From NCBI GenBank assembly GCA_029880265.1, contig JAOUOT010000001.1, positions 207,485-271,484 of the forward strand: a DNA stretch of 64,000 nucleotides. Reading direction: 5' to 3'. Positions 18,234 to 27,502 of this stretch are shown in pieces; the stretch's first letter is position 1, and the number at the start of each line of letters is the position of its first letter. Below the pieces are notes generated by a model that saw nothing but the letters and a program-made list of their open reading frames with translations, ran no database searches and had not been told where the DNA came from. This DNA comes from Spirochaetia bacterium. Lineage in GTDB: Bacteria; Spirochaetota; Leptospiria; Turneriellales; JAOUOS01. The position numbers and the translations under genes were made by a program.

Positions 18234-18283
18234 ATTACTATCTTCAAAATTTTGTTTTTTCATATGGATGTAGGTATAAAGAG

Positions 18284-18649
18284 ATGAAAGAGAATAAAAT
18301 TTATAAATTAAGTAAGAAAACGATTTTATCTTTAGTCTTTTTCATTTTCTTTGTAAACGCGTGCGTAACTCCTATGGGCATGACGGCATCGTCAACGCCG
18401 TTACAAGAAAAGATTATTGAAGAAAACAGGGGCAAAGCAGAAGGCTCTGATTCTGTGTATTCTTTATTGTTTTTTATACCGCTAGGTTATCCCGATATTG
18501 ATAAGGCAATTGAAAACGCCGTAAAAAGTAAAGAAGGCGACGCTTTAATTAATTTAAGGTGGTATGAAAAAAAATACGAATTTCTTATTTTCGGCAAAAC
18601 TTCTATTGTAGTAACGGGCGATGTTGTAAAGTTTTCAGATAAAAAATAA
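18284..18649 (+). CDS. Small lipoprotein, first of a tandem paralogous pair
   Basis: About 121 residues from the ATG at 18284; a longer frame from 18227 would put 19 residues before the signal and is less likely. The signal ends FFVNAC. The mature part has the pattern GSDSVYSLLFFIPLGYPDID, KAIENAV, GDALINLRW, then a beta-rich end VVTGDVVKF. The next gene has the same pattern, so they arose by duplication. The layout recalls TRL-like or LptA-fold small lipoproteins, but I do not recognise the family. A TTGACA-palindrome element lies upstream. Confidence 0.72.
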   Translation: MKENKIYKLSKKTILSLVFFIFFVNACVTPMGMTASSTPLQEKIIEENRGKAEGSDSVYSLLFFIPLGYPDIDKAIENAVKSKEGDALINLRWYEKKYEFLIFGKTSIVVTGDVVKFSDKK

Positions 18650-18657
18650 CGAATGCT

Positions 18658-19014
18658 ATGAAAAGAAGATTGACGCTTTTGACCATTTTTATTTTTTTTT
18701 CCCTTTTTTCACAGGCATGCTTATACCAATCTAGACGAATTGCTGGATATGAACCTAATGTAAGACCTTTAAAAGAAAATAAAGAATATGAGTTTTTAGG
18801 TAAAAGCGAGGCTGCGGCTAGTAATTATAATCTATTCTGGCTTTTTTCTGTTACGCCGCTTCCCGATTTAGACAGAGCCATTGAAGACGCCGTTCAGAAA
18901 AAAAACGGTGACGAATTAATTGACGTTTCCTGGGAAAATATAACGCAATACTGGCTTATGGGAACGGTCAATATTATGCGCATTAAAGGAAAAGTCATAA
19001 AATATAAAAACTAA
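18658..19014 (+). CDS. Small lipoprotein, second of a tandem paralogous pair
   Basis: 118 residues. The signal ends LFSQAC at residue 21. The mature chain parallels the preceding gene: ASNYNLFWLFSVTPLPDLD, RAIEDAV, GDELIDVSW, MRIKGKVIKY. Eight bases separate the two genes, so they are one transcript. Function unknown; probably a periplasm-facing lipoprotein of the same family. Confidence 0.75.
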   Translation: MKRRLTLLTIFIFFSLFSQACLYQSRRIAGYEPNVRPLKENKEYEFLGKSEAAASNYNLFWLFSVTPLPDLDRAIEDAVQKKNGDELIDVSWENITQYWLMGTVNIMRIKGKVIKYKN

Positions 19015-19053
19015 ACTCGACAAGGCAGCCATTTTTTACAATTTCAACAGATC

Positions 19054-21465
19054 GTGAAAATCAGATATATCTATATTATTTTTATTTTAAGCGTAAAATT
19101 AGTTTCTGCTCAAGAAGATAATTTAAATATTACGCTATCGGGTCATGTATACAACTCTGCCGATAAGAAGCCCCTTGATTTTACGACGATTGCGATACCC
19201 GAATTAAAAATAAAAACCCGAACAAACGCTAACGGTTATTATTCTCTGAAAATACCAAAAGCGGGATTTTATACTATTTTTGTTTCTTCTCCGGGATTAA
19301 AGCTTCTAAAAACAGAAATTCAAATTGAAACTGACACAAGCAAAGATTTCTTTTTGGGCCTTGCAAAATTAAAGGCTGAAACGCTAGAGATTAAAGCCGA
19401 GCGCGAAATACAAAAAATCTCAAGATATACCATGACCTCGCAGGAAATAAAAGACGTGCCCGGCTCTTTCGGAGATTCTATAAGCGCTTTAAGTGCTTTG
19501 CCCGGGGTAATAAGAACATCGGGATTTTTTGGCCCTCTTGTTATACGAGGCGCACCCGCCAGTTATAACCGATATTTTATTGACGATATTCCGGTTTACG
19601 AGCCTCAACACTTTATGGGACTTCATTCTATTATATCCAGCGATTTAATGAGCGAAGTTGATTTGTACGCGTCGGCCAACCCGTCAGAATTTTCTCAGGC
19701 CGCGGGAGCCGTAATCGATATAAATACAATTGACAACGTGAAAGATTTAAGCGGCAATTCAGAGGTAAGTTTGATTTCATCAAATCTATTAATTAAAGCG
19801 CCTTTTGGCGCACATGAAGAGATTATATCTGACTCAAAAAACCAAAAAAATATCGGATATTGGATTTTATCGGGAAGATATTCTTATTATGAGATATTTT
19901 TGCCGCCTATTATTGAATATCTAACAGGTCAAGATATAAAACAGTTTCCCAAATATTGGGATTATCAGGCGAAAGGAAAATATTATCTTACGCCTAAGCA
20001 TTCTGTAACGGCTTTTTTATTCGGCTTTCAAGATAAAATGGCGTTTGCTTTTGATATGAGCGAAGAAGAGAAAAAAGAAGCCTCTGAAAACGGTATGGAC
20101 CCTCTTTTTGGGGGGTTTAGCATGCAAAATGATGTGGGATCTAATGCTCAATCGCTACGGTTTAATTACAGAGAATCTGCCAAATTTGAAAACACTCTGG
20201 TCTTTTATTCGGTTTTAAATCAGTCTTTAATAAAAGTAGATATCGAAGGAGAGGGAATTAACGAGGCTTTTCAAGGTATAAGCATTAATTCAAACCCTTT
20301 TATTTTTGGCATAAAGAATAAATTGAAATATGAATATTTGAAAGATCTTTTTTTATTAGATTCATCTCAATTGTCATTTATATCTGAAATAAATTATTAC
20401 AAATTTAACGCATACGGCAAATCTCTCATAGAAAAAGCTTACCAACCGGGGCCCACCGACTGGACACAAGATTTATGGGAAGAGGTTTATATAGATCAAA
20501 AGGGGTATAACCTTGTTTACAGCGCGTCTGTAGAAAATAAATTCTTAGCGGGCGGTTTAAAATTTATTCCGGCCGTTAGGGCCGATTTTCTTAAGCGAAC
20601 AAAAAAAACGACGATAGATCCTCGAGGGGCCATAAGTTACGAATTTGACAGCCAAACTACGATAGCCGCTGCGGCAGGTTATTACAGCTCTTTTTTGCAG
20701 ATAAACCCCTATTATTTTAATCAAATGCCCGACATTTCAGAAATGGATATCATACCCGAAAGATCAATTCATCGATCTTTCAGTATCGAGCAAAAGTTTA
20801 ATTTATACAGCCTTCAAGTCGAGGGTTATTATAATAACTTTTATGATTTAATGGAGGACGATCCCCATTTTAACGATGCCGACGAACTGGTACTGACAAG
20901 AAGCGCGGGCAAAAGAAAAAATTACGGTTTTGAAATTCTTTTCAAAAAAGATAAAGAAGAAAATACAAGCGATTTTTACGGCTGGCTTAGTTATACATAC
21001 GCTCAGGCTAAACATAAATCGGGACTCGAATCAGATATATATGGCGATCAATATCTACCTTTTACGTATGAACAGGAACATTCATTTAAAATGGTAGCCG
21101 GTTATTCTCATAAAAATCATACAATCGAGGGAAAGTTTCAACTTTACAGTTCTTTTCCCTACACTCCCATTGTGGGAAGTCTCGAAATTCCCGCGGACAG
21201 CGACAGGCATACGCCAATTTACGGAGATAAGTTTTCTAAGCGCATGCCCATTTCTCACCGGCTTGACTTACGATATTCCAAAAAAACAAGCTACGAATGG
21301 GGGTTTATAAAATGGTATGTAGAAGCCATAAACGTATATAGCTTTAGCCCTTTACACAGAGACTGGGACTACAATGAACCTTACCAACAGGGAGTAAATC
21401 CTGAATTTAAGAAATCTGAAGGTCTTTCTTTTATTCCTACCTTTGGCGTAGAGGCCCGGTTTTAA
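19054..21465 (+). CDS. TonB-dependent outer-membrane receptor with N-terminal carboxypeptidase-regulatory-like domain
   Basis: 803 residues from a GTG start (MKIRYIYIIFILSVKLVSA, signal peptide cleaved after VSA). Residues 28-105 form a CarboxypepD_reg-like Ig domain (LSGHVYNSADKKPLDFTTI, NANGYYSLKIPKAGFY), usual in SusC-like and Bacteroidetes-type receptors. The plug follows at about 110-230: SALPGVIRTSGFFGPLVIRG, then YFIDDIPVYEPQHFMG. The rest is the 22-strand barrel ending in ...FGVEARF with terminal Phe. The substrate (siderophore, haem, metal or oligomer) cannot be read. The stop overlaps by 4 bp the convergent Spy-like gene, which may point to metal. Confidence 0.93.
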   Translation: MKIRYIYIIFILSVKLVSAQEDNLNITLSGHVYNSADKKPLDFTTIAIPELKIKTRTNANGYYSLKIPKAGFYTIFVSSPGLKLLKTEIQIETDTSKDFFLGLAKLKAETLEIKAEREIQKISRYTMTSQEIKDVPGSFGDSISALSALPGVIRTSGFFGPLVIRGAPASYNRYFIDDIPVYEPQHFMGLHSIISSDLMSEVDLYASANPSEFSQAAGAVIDINTIDNVKDLSGNSEVSLISSNLLIKAPFGAHEEIISDSKNQKNIGYWILSGRYSYYEIFLPPIIEYLTGQDIKQFPKYWDYQAKGKYYLTPKHSVTAFLFGFQDKMAFAFDMSEEEKKEASENGMDPLFGGFSMQNDVGSNAQSLRFNYRESAKFENTLVFYSVLNQSLIKVDIEGEGINEAFQGISINSNPFIFGIKNKLKYEYLKDLFLLDSSQLSFISEINYYKFNAYGKSLIEKAYQPGPTDWTQDLWEEVYIDQKGYNLVYSASVENKFLAGGLKFIPAVRADFLKRTKKTTIDPRGAISYEFDSQTTIAAAAGYYSSFLQINPYYFNQMPDISEMDIIPERSIHRSFSIEQKFNLYSLQVEGYYNNFYDLMEDDPHFNDADELVLTRSAGKRKNYGFEILFKKDKEENTSDFYGWLSYTYAQAKHKSGLESDIYGDQYLPFTYEQEHSFKMVAGYSHKNHTIEGKFQLYSSFPYTPIVGSLEIPADSDRHTPIYGDKFSKRMPISHRLDLRYSKKTSYEWGFIKWYVEAINVYSFSPLHRDWDYNEPYQQGVNPEFKKSEGLSFIPTFGVEARF

Positions 21466-21935
21466 TGGTCGCATTTATGCTTTTTTTTGTGTTTATACTC
21501 TTCAACATGCTTCAATAGCTTTTCTTTCTGTTCCGCCGTTAAAATCGAATGAAATTCGGCCAGCTTTTTCATCATAAACATTCTATGTTCGGCATGCTGT
21601 TTTTGTCTTTCTGAAAAAACAGAGTCTAGCTCATTAGCGGTAATTTTATCTTTTTTAATTAATTGTAATAGTTTGGTTTTGAAATCTTCTTTATTCGGCG
21701 GCTGTATGTCTTTTTTATTGCCTATAATTTCATTTTTTATTTGAACTAATTTTTTATTTTGCTCTTCGGTTAAATCAAGCTTTGAACTTAAGCTTTTTGC
21801 AATCATTTCAATTTGATTTTCAGACATCCCTTTATAATGTAATTCGCATTTATGAGAACCATCGCCGCAATTTAACGAGATTGCGCCCGAAATCAATATT
21901 AACGTTGCAAAGATTAGATTTTTTATATTTTTCAT
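21462..21935 (-). CDS. Spy/CpxP-like LTxxQ-motif lipoprotein with His/Cys tail
   Basis: 157 residues. The signal ends ISLNC (residue 23), a lax lipobox. The mature protein is helical with two LTxxQ motifs (LDLTEEQNKK near 55, ILTAEQKEK near 135), the signature of Spy/CpxP/CnrX periplasmic stress and metal sensors. Both ends carry candidate metal ligands: CGDGSHKCELH after the lipid Cys, and HVEEYKHKKKHKCDH at the C-terminus. Periplasmic chaperone or heavy-metal-binding roles are both possible. Its 3' end overlaps the TonB receptor stop. Confidence 0.8.
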   Translation of the reverse strand: MKNIKNLIFATLILISGAISLNCGDGSHKCELHYKGMSENQIEMIAKSLSSKLDLTEEQNKKLVQIKNEIIGNKKDIQPPNKEDFKTKLLQLIKKDKITANELDSVFSERQKQHAEHRMFMMKKLAEFHSILTAEQKEKLLKHVEEYKHKKKHKCDH

Positions 21936-22103
21936 TGTTTGTTTTCTCCTGTATTGGTATAAAGGCTAATATATTATAAATTCGTCGAATTAGCAATAAT
22001 TTTTTAAACATAATATGTTGACGCCGGGTTTTTATGCCTTTTTTTAGCCAATATTGGCGCCGTTTAGATTTAACCCGGGTTTTCTTGTTTAATCGATTCA
22101 ATT

Positions 22104-23522
22104 ATGATTTTTAATAAAAATATAATTATAATATTCATATATAATTTCATCTTTATTTTTTCAAACTATATTTTTGCCGAGACAGCCGAAAATAAACAAG
22201 TTAAAAAGATAGGCATCTTTTCAGAAGAAGAAAAGAAAAGAATATTTGAAATCATAGAAGAAGCAAACCCAGAAGAGCTAGAAAATATTTTTTCTGAATT
22301 TGAAGATTTTGAACCCTCTAAAAAAGTAGAGTTTTTGTTCTGGGCGCAAAACGATAAGGGAAACGTCTTTCGAAACAGTCTTTTAGATTATTTTCAAAAA
22401 AATAACGATATAAAAGATCTTCTAAAAGACGAATATATTTTTGGTCAATTAATAAAAGTGATTAAAACCGAGTTTTTAAACTCAAAAGAAAAAGATATGC
22501 ACAACCAGAAAACCTTAAAATCAATATTGTTGTGCCTGACAATTGTGAAAGAGAATAAAATAAAAGAGTTATTTTACGAAACTATAATTTTTATTGTGTT
22601 CCCTTTACATGAAATCAGAAAAGCCGCCTTTGAAACTCTTGCGGTTTTAGAAGATGACAGAATGCTTCCGGTTTTGTTAAAACTTTTAAATTCAAATAAT
22701 TCAATTGAAAAAACTTACGCTATAGACGCTTTTTATTATATAAAAGACGATAGAATAGTTCCTTTGCTTATAAGGGCCCTAAAAGACGAGAATAAATCAG
22801 TAAGATATTACGCTATTAGAACCTTAGAAAAGATGCAACGCACAGAGGCCATTCCTCATTTTATAAGAATCGTTCAATCTGACGTAAATAATGAAATTAG
22901 AATAAAAGCAATTAAAGTCTTAGGAGATTATCAGGCGAAAACCGCCTTTTCTACGATTTTAAATTGCATTTCTGATAACGACCCTTTTGTAAGAGAAGCG
23001 GCCATAAAAGCCGCATTGATCTATAATAACGACAACGCGGGATATCGAATTTCGCAGCAATTAGCGATTGAAGATCAGAACCATTTAAAATTATTAGAAA
23101 TAAAAGCGTTATTACGCTTAAAAACAAGCGGCGGATCTCGGGGGTTATTAAAAATAATTACAGATGAAAAAGATATAAAAATAAAGACATGGGCCATTTA
23201 TACAACGGGATTATTAACTGATTATCGATTATTCCCGGTATTATTAGATAATTTAGAAGCAAAAGAACCAGAAATTATGATAGAAACAGCATACGCTTTA
23301 GGGTCTTATGGCGATAAAAAAGCCTGCGATAATCTCATCTTGATTTTAAAAAATAAAGAAAATAATTACGCCATACAATCGGCGGCTTTACACGCGCTAA
23401 AAAAGATTAATAACGATAGAACCCTGCCCCAATTGTTTGAACTTTCAGAGAAACATCATAATATGATACTTAAAATTCAAATAAAAGAAACAATTTCCTA
23501 TATTTTAAACGAAAAATATTAA
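22104..23522 (+). CDS. Exported HEAT-repeat protein
   Basis: 472 residues. Signal peptide about 1-26 (FIYNFIFIFSNYIFA). From about residue 150 to the end are tandem HEAT/PBS-lyase-type repeats of about 32 residues: DDRMLPVLLKLLNSNNSIEK, DDRIVPLLIRALKDENKSVR, KTAFSTILNCISDNDPFVRE, DYRLFPVLLDNLEAKEPEI, DKKACDNLILILKNKEN, each with the conserved D-R at the turn. Probably a periplasmic scaffold. The DUF4416-like gene starts 12 bases after the stop, so the two are likely co-transcribed. Confidence 0.85.
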   Translation: MIFNKNIIIIFIYNFIFIFSNYIFAETAENKQVKKIGIFSEEEKKRIFEIIEEANPEELENIFSEFEDFEPSKKVEFLFWAQNDKGNVFRNSLLDYFQKNNDIKDLLKDEYIFGQLIKVIKTEFLNSKEKDMHNQKTLKSILLCLTIVKENKIKELFYETIIFIVFPLHEIRKAAFETLAVLEDDRMLPVLLKLLNSNNSIEKTYAIDAFYYIKDDRIVPLLIRALKDENKSVRYYAIRTLEKMQRTEAIPHFIRIVQSDVNNEIRIKAIKVLGDYQAKTAFSTILNCISDNDPFVREAAIKAALIYNNDNAGYRISQQLAIEDQNHLKLLEIKALLRLKTSGGSRGLLKIITDEKDIKIKTWAIYTTGLLTDYRLFPVLLDNLEAKEPEIMIETAYALGSYGDKKACDNLILILKNKENNYAIQSAALHALKKINNDRTLPQLFELSEKHHNMILKIQIKETISYILNEKY

Positions 23523-23534
23523 CAAAACCGAAAT

Positions 23535-24062
23535 ATGAAAAATAATTTGTTACAAGCCGATAAGTCGCGCTTTTTTGCTCTGGTCTTTTTTGAAAATGAA
23601 GAAGATTTAATTTACGCTTTAGAAATCATAGAGAAAACAATCGCAAAATACGATTATATCTCTTCTTATATCAAATGTCCTGGAACAACACATATACCGG
23701 TTTCTGCTTATAATGAGGCAAAAGCAAGAATTATAAGTTTTCCTAAAATTCAAAAAATTGAACAGTTCTCTGATTTTGCCCGTAAAATATTTAAAAAACA
23801 AAATAGACTAATTAAACAAAAAGGCGTAACCGTTAAAATACTGCCCGGATATATAAATTCAGAACAGGCGGTCGCGGCCTATGAAGAATTTAATTCATAT
23901 AGAATCACATTATCTGAGAATATTTTTATTCAAATTGAATTAATAATGAAAAATTCTAAATTAGATTTTATTCAAACAGCTTCTCGTGAATTTAGAATTA
24001 AAAATGTGATTTCTTTTTTATCTGACGTACGAAGGCTTTTTTTATCTAGCGTCGAGAAATAA
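23535..24062 (+). CDS. DUF4416-like protein
   Basis: 175 residues, cytoplasmic. The second half fits the DUF4416 pattern: VTVKILPGYINSEQAVAAYE, SYRITLSENIFIQIELIMKN and a closing VISFLSDVRRLF (family form: N.DPGY......V.AT...  HRIYL..GI..E..L.......F...VR). The first half (FFALVFFENEEDLIYALEII) fits the family's opening strand-helix. Function of DUF4416 is unknown. It converges on tilS two bases away. Confidence 0.7.
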   Translation: MKNNLLQADKSRFFALVFFENEEDLIYALEIIEKTIAKYDYISSYIKCPGTTHIPVSAYNEAKARIISFPKIQKIEQFSDFARKIFKKQNRLIKQKGVTVKILPGYINSEQAVAAYEEFNSYRITLSENIFIQIELIMKNSKLDFIQTASREFRIKNVISFLSDVRRLFLSSVEK

Positions 24063-24064
24063 TT

Positions 24065-25324
24065 TTATTTATCTACTGAATTTATATCTTTAATATCATA
24101 AACAGAGAGGGGCGCCTGCAATATCTTAAGGCCATTTTCTTTTGATAAAGGCAGATACATATTGCTTCGCTGTCTTGTTGACAGTTTTTTCTCGCTTAAT
24201 ATTTTTTTAACCGATTTTTTGCCGAATGATAGCGAGATAAAATATTTTTTTGTTATATCTTCGGCCTTTATTATATCATATACATTAATGTTTTTAATTT
24301 GCGGCTTTTTATAATTTAACGTTTTTTGTCCTCTTCTTACGACTAGGTAAATATTGTTATGCCAGTTTTCAATTTCAATATGATACGGCGGTTTATGAAA
24401 AGGAATTTGTTTTAACTTTTCTCTCGCGGCAGAGGTAAAGGCGTAATATCCCAACTTTTTCAAATAATACTGCATGTACCATTGCCGGCTCTCTGTTGAA
24501 AGATTTGAATATGTATTATACAATATTCTATATTCTCGGTTTTTTTTTATTTCAATTGTCTCTTCTTTTAATTTATGAACAAGGTTTTGTATCTTTTTAT
24601 TTTCTTCTTTTGAATTTAACGTAAAATTTTCAAACGATTTTCTTAGACCCTCGGCGTTTAATATAGGCGCTTGAGTTCTTATCTGATTTCGTAAATACTT
24701 CATGTTCTGATTTTCAGGATCGTCCCAGTAATTTATATTTTTTTCTTTTAATACTTTACGAACTTCTTCTCTAGTAATACCGCTTAAGGGTCTAAACTCT
24801 ATATACCCTAAATTATTTTCAAAGACGCCAAAAGGATTCAAATTTTCGCGCGAGGCCCCGCGGTTTATGCGCATAATTAAAGTTTCATACCAGTCGCTTA
24901 AAGAATGTCCAAAGACTGTAACCGCGCTTTCATTTTGTCTTCTTAAAATATCAAGATATTTTCGCCTGATTCGAGAAGAAGCGTGCTCTAATCCCTTTTT
25001 ATAGCGTTTTGAAATTTCTGGAATATTTTTCTTTATGATATGCCATGAATATTTAACGTTATTATTTAAGATCTTCACTGCGTTTTTAAATACAGCTTCT
25101 CTTTTGTTTGATATGGAACTTGAATAATTTATATTATGGTCGACATAATAGATTATAAGTTTTTTATTTTTTAATTTATGTTTTCTCGCAAATTCTGACA
25201 GATAATAAAGACAAAGAGTTGAATCTGCGCCGCCAGAGAAACTCAGTATCCAATCATTTTCGATTAATGCTTTTGTTTCATGAGGCTCAATCGCTTGTAT
25301 TTTTAAAAGATGCTCCAATGACAT
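24065..25324 (-). CDS. tilS: tRNA(Ile)-lysidine synthetase
   Basis: Adds lysine to C34 of tRNA-Ile(CAU) so that it reads AUA. The N-type PP-loop is LSFSGGADSTLCLYYLSEF near residue 28; GHSLSDWYETLIMRINRGAS carries the HxxxDxxET-like motif, and RPLSGITREEVRKVLKE follows. The C-terminal region is the usual substrate-binding domain (KKILSEKKLSTRQR). The ATG at 25324 gives 419 residues and starts just before the PP-loop domain; the longer frame from 25399 would overlap pth by 113 bp. Even so it overlaps pth by 38 bp. Confidence 0.93.
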   Translation of the reverse strand: MSLEHLLKIQAIEPHETKALIENDWILSFSGGADSTLCLYYLSEFARKHKLKNKKLIIYYVDHNINYSSSISNKREAVFKNAVKILNNNVKYSWHIIKKNIPEISKRYKKGLEHASSRIRRKYLDILRRQNESAVTVFGHSLSDWYETLIMRINRGASRENLNPFGVFENNLGYIEFRPLSGITREEVRKVLKEKNINYWDDPENQNMKYLRNQIRTQAPILNAEGLRKSFENFTLNSKEENKKIQNLVHKLKEETIEIKKNREYRILYNTYSNLSTESRQWYMQYYLKKLGYYAFTSAAREKLKQIPFHKPPYHIEIENWHNNIYLVVRRGQKTLNYKKPQIKNINVYDIIKAEDITKKYFISLSFGKKSVKKILSEKKLSTRQRSNMYLPLSKENGLKILQAPLSVYDIKDINSVDK

Positions 25325-25898
25325 ATTTAGAAAGAACGTCTTCAATATCTTGCGTGAGTATAGAACGCAAAGCCGCCTCGGCGTCGTTAATGACTTCAAT
25401 TATTTTATAATTTTCTTCAAGGTTAAAATCAGACAAGTTATATTTTTCAATAGTCTTCTGGTCTTTTTTTTCGACAGCTTCCTGGGGCGCGGGCCCTGTA
25501 CCCACTCTGATTCTAATAAATTTATCTGATTTTAAACCCTTTGCTATAGATTCTGTTCCCACATGAGGCACTTCAACGGGGCCTCGGGCGACCTGTATAT
25601 CTCCATAATTTAGACTATAATCGTCATGAACTACTATAATATCGGGAACGGCGACTCTAAGAAAAGAAGCAATATATAAAACGGCCTCTCCGCTCAAATT
25701 CATAAATGTTTGCGGTTTTAAAAGAACAATTTCATGTCCCTCAAAATCGCCTATTCCTAAAAGCGACTTCTTTTTTTTGGTCTTTATTTGAATACCCGTA
25801 TTATTGGCCAATACGTCTATTATCTTAAAGCCAATATTCCGGCGATTGTTCATATACCTATCGCCGGGATTTCCAAGTCCTATTACGAGTTTCCTCAT
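25287..25898 (-). CDS. pth: Peptidyl-tRNA hydrolase family protein with substituted catalytic residues
   Basis: 203 residues of the bacterial Pth family, which frees tRNA from aborted peptidyl-tRNA. The start VIGLGNPGDRYMNNRRNIGF, LLKPQTFMNLSGEAV and VVHDDYSLNYGDIQ are clear. Two key positions differ. The catalytic His of TRHNxG is Arg (NRRNIG; codons AAT CGC CGG AAT). The GGHNGL motif reads PHVGTES, so the catalytic Asn (N114 in E. coli) is Val. The Asn of GNPG and the Asp of HDD remain. Position between rplY and tilS is standard, so it is the orthologue, but activity is doubtful or uses altered chemistry. Confidence 0.88.
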   Translation of the reverse strand: MRKLVIGLGNPGDRYMNNRRNIGFKIIDVLANNTGIQIKTKKKKSLLGIGDFEGHEIVLLKPQTFMNLSGEAVLYIASFLRVAVPDIIVVHDDYSLNYGDIQVARGPVEVPHVGTESIAKGLKSDKFIRIRVGTGPAPQEAVEKKDQKTIEKYNLSDFNLEENYKIIEVINDAEAALRSILTQDIEDVLSKYVIGASFKNTSD

Positions 25899-25919
25899 AT
25901 TAATCTATGAATATTTAGA

Positions 25920-26537
25920 TTATTCAGACGCTTTTTCTTCAGTTTTTGCCGCTTCGGCCGATGTTTCTTCTGATGATTCTTCAGCTTTTAATTTTGCCGG
26001 TACGGCAACGTTACAAATAATAGGGTTTCCTTCAATTAGAGCCTTAGAATCAGGAGGAAGCTGTACGTCGTTAACGTGTACAGCGTCGCCTATTTTTAAT
26101 TCGCTGATATCTACTTTTAAAGAAGGCACCAGATTTTTAGGCAATATGGCGACTTCAATTTCATGAAGAAACATCTCTAAAACTCCGCCTTCTCGAACTC
26201 CAACCGGTTTTCCCGTTAATTCTATCGGAATACGCGTTTTAATTTTTTCTCCGTAGGTAATTCGAAAAAAATCAATATGCGTAATATTTCCGTTTAGGGG
26301 GTGCATTTGATAATCTTTGATAAAAGCGGTTTCTTTTTTGCCGCCCCATTCAATATCAATCAGTACCGATTCTGAAACGCCGTGCGAAAAAAGACGTCTT
26401 ATTTCTTCATCGGCAATTTGTATGTTATCGGCCTTACCGTGGTTATAAATTACCGCCGGCACCAATTCTTTTCTTCGTAGGGCCTTAGGTTTTATGTTCT
26501 TTTCGCGGGCTTCCGCTTTTAACGCTAAATTTTCCAT
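25920..26537 (-). CDS. rplY: Ribosomal protein bL25, long CTC form
   Basis: 205 residues, so the two-domain general-stress (CTC) form of the 5S rRNA-binding protein. The N-terminal L25 domain covers about residues 5-92 (RRKELVPAVIYNHGKADNIQ, then MHPLNGNITHIDFFRI), followed by the TL5-type beta domain (VREGGVLEMFLHEIEV, PKNLVPSLKVDISELKIGDA). An acidic Ala/Glu tail ends the chain. It lies between prs and pth on the same strand, a common order. Confidence 0.96.
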   Translation of the reverse strand: MENLALKAEAREKNIKPKALRRKELVPAVIYNHGKADNIQIADEEIRRLFSHGVSESVLIDIEWGGKKETAFIKDYQMHPLNGNITHIDFFRITYGEKIKTRIPIELTGKPVGVREGGVLEMFLHEIEVAILPKNLVPSLKVDISELKIGDAVHVNDVQLPPDSKALIEGNPIICNVAVPAKLKAEESSEETSAEAAKTEEKASE

Positions 26538-26563
26538 TTTTAATCTCCGTTATTTTTTAATTT

Positions 26564-27502
26564 TCATATAAACAAAGAGCTAACTGATTTCTCTTCATGT
26601 ATTCTGATTATGGCTTCTCCTATAAGATTTGCCACCGATAATATTTTCATATTTGGCAGTTTTTTCTCGGCGGGAACAAACATGGTATTTGTTATAATTA
26701 TCTCTGCAAAAGGAGCCTTTGACATTCTTTCAATCGCCGGCCCTGACATTACACCATGAGTAGCCGCGGCGAAAATATTTTTAGCGCCGTGTTCTTTTAA
26801 GGCATGCGCCGCGTTGCATATTGTTCCGGCGGTATCAATCATATCGTCAATTAAAACGCAATTTTTATCTTTAACGTTTCCCACAAGGTGCATAATTTCT
26901 GACGAATTTGCCTTCTCTCTTCTTTTGTCTATAATGGCCATTTCTGCATTAAGCTGTTTACCGAAAAATCGCGCTCTTTCTGCCCCGCCCGAATCTGGAG
27001 AAACCATCATTAAATCTGTTATATTCTGATTTTTAAAATAATCTACAATAACCGGCGCAGAAAACAAGTGATCTACCGGTATGTCAAAAAAGCCCTGAAT
27101 TTGATCGGCATGAAGATCCATACTTAATATTCTATCGGCCCCTGTGTTTTCGATTATTTTAGCTATTACCTTGGCCGATATAGGAACTCTCGGCTCTACT
27201 TTTCTGTCTTGCCGGCCATAACCATAATAAGGAATAACTACGGTTATTCGGCTTGCCGAAGCTCTTTGAAGCGCGTCAATAATAAGCAATAATTCTATTA
27301 TATTATCGTTTGCCGGATATCCCGTCGATTGAACAATAAAAACGTCTGCGCCTCTTACGTTTTCTTTTATTTTAACCGATTTTTCACCGTCAGAAAATTG
27401 AGAAAGATCAATTTCTCCCAGTTTTACGCCGGCTTCTTTTGCAATTTCTAAGGCAAGCTCTCTATTAGAACTTCCCGAAAATATTTTCATTTCTCTTTTC
27501 AT
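26564..27502 (-). CDS. prs: Ribose-phosphate pyrophosphokinase
   Basis: Makes PRPP from ribose 5-phosphate and ATP for nucleotide, histidine and tryptophan synthesis. 312 residues, the class I length. Motifs: [20 protein letters not shown] at the start, [14 protein letters not shown] in the flexible catalytic loop region, [19 protein letters not shown], and the PRPP loop [15 protein letters not shown]. The ATG overlaps the glmU stop as ATGA, so it is translationally coupled. Confidence 0.97.
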   Translation of the reverse strand: MKREMKIFSGSSNRELALEIAKEAGVKLGEIDLSQFSDGEKSVKIKENVRGADVFIVQSTGYPANDNIIELLLIIDALQRASASRITVVIPYYGYGRQDRKVEPRVPISAKVIAKIIENTGADRILSMDLHADQIQGFFDIPVDHLFSAPVIVDYFKNQNITDLMMVSPDSGGAERARFFGKQLNAEMAIIDKRREKANSSEIMHLVGNVKDKNCVLIDDMIDTAGTICNAAHALKEHGAKNIFAAATHGVMSGPAIERMSKAPFAEIIITNTMFVPAEKKLPNMKILSVANLIGEAIIRIHEEKSVSSLFI

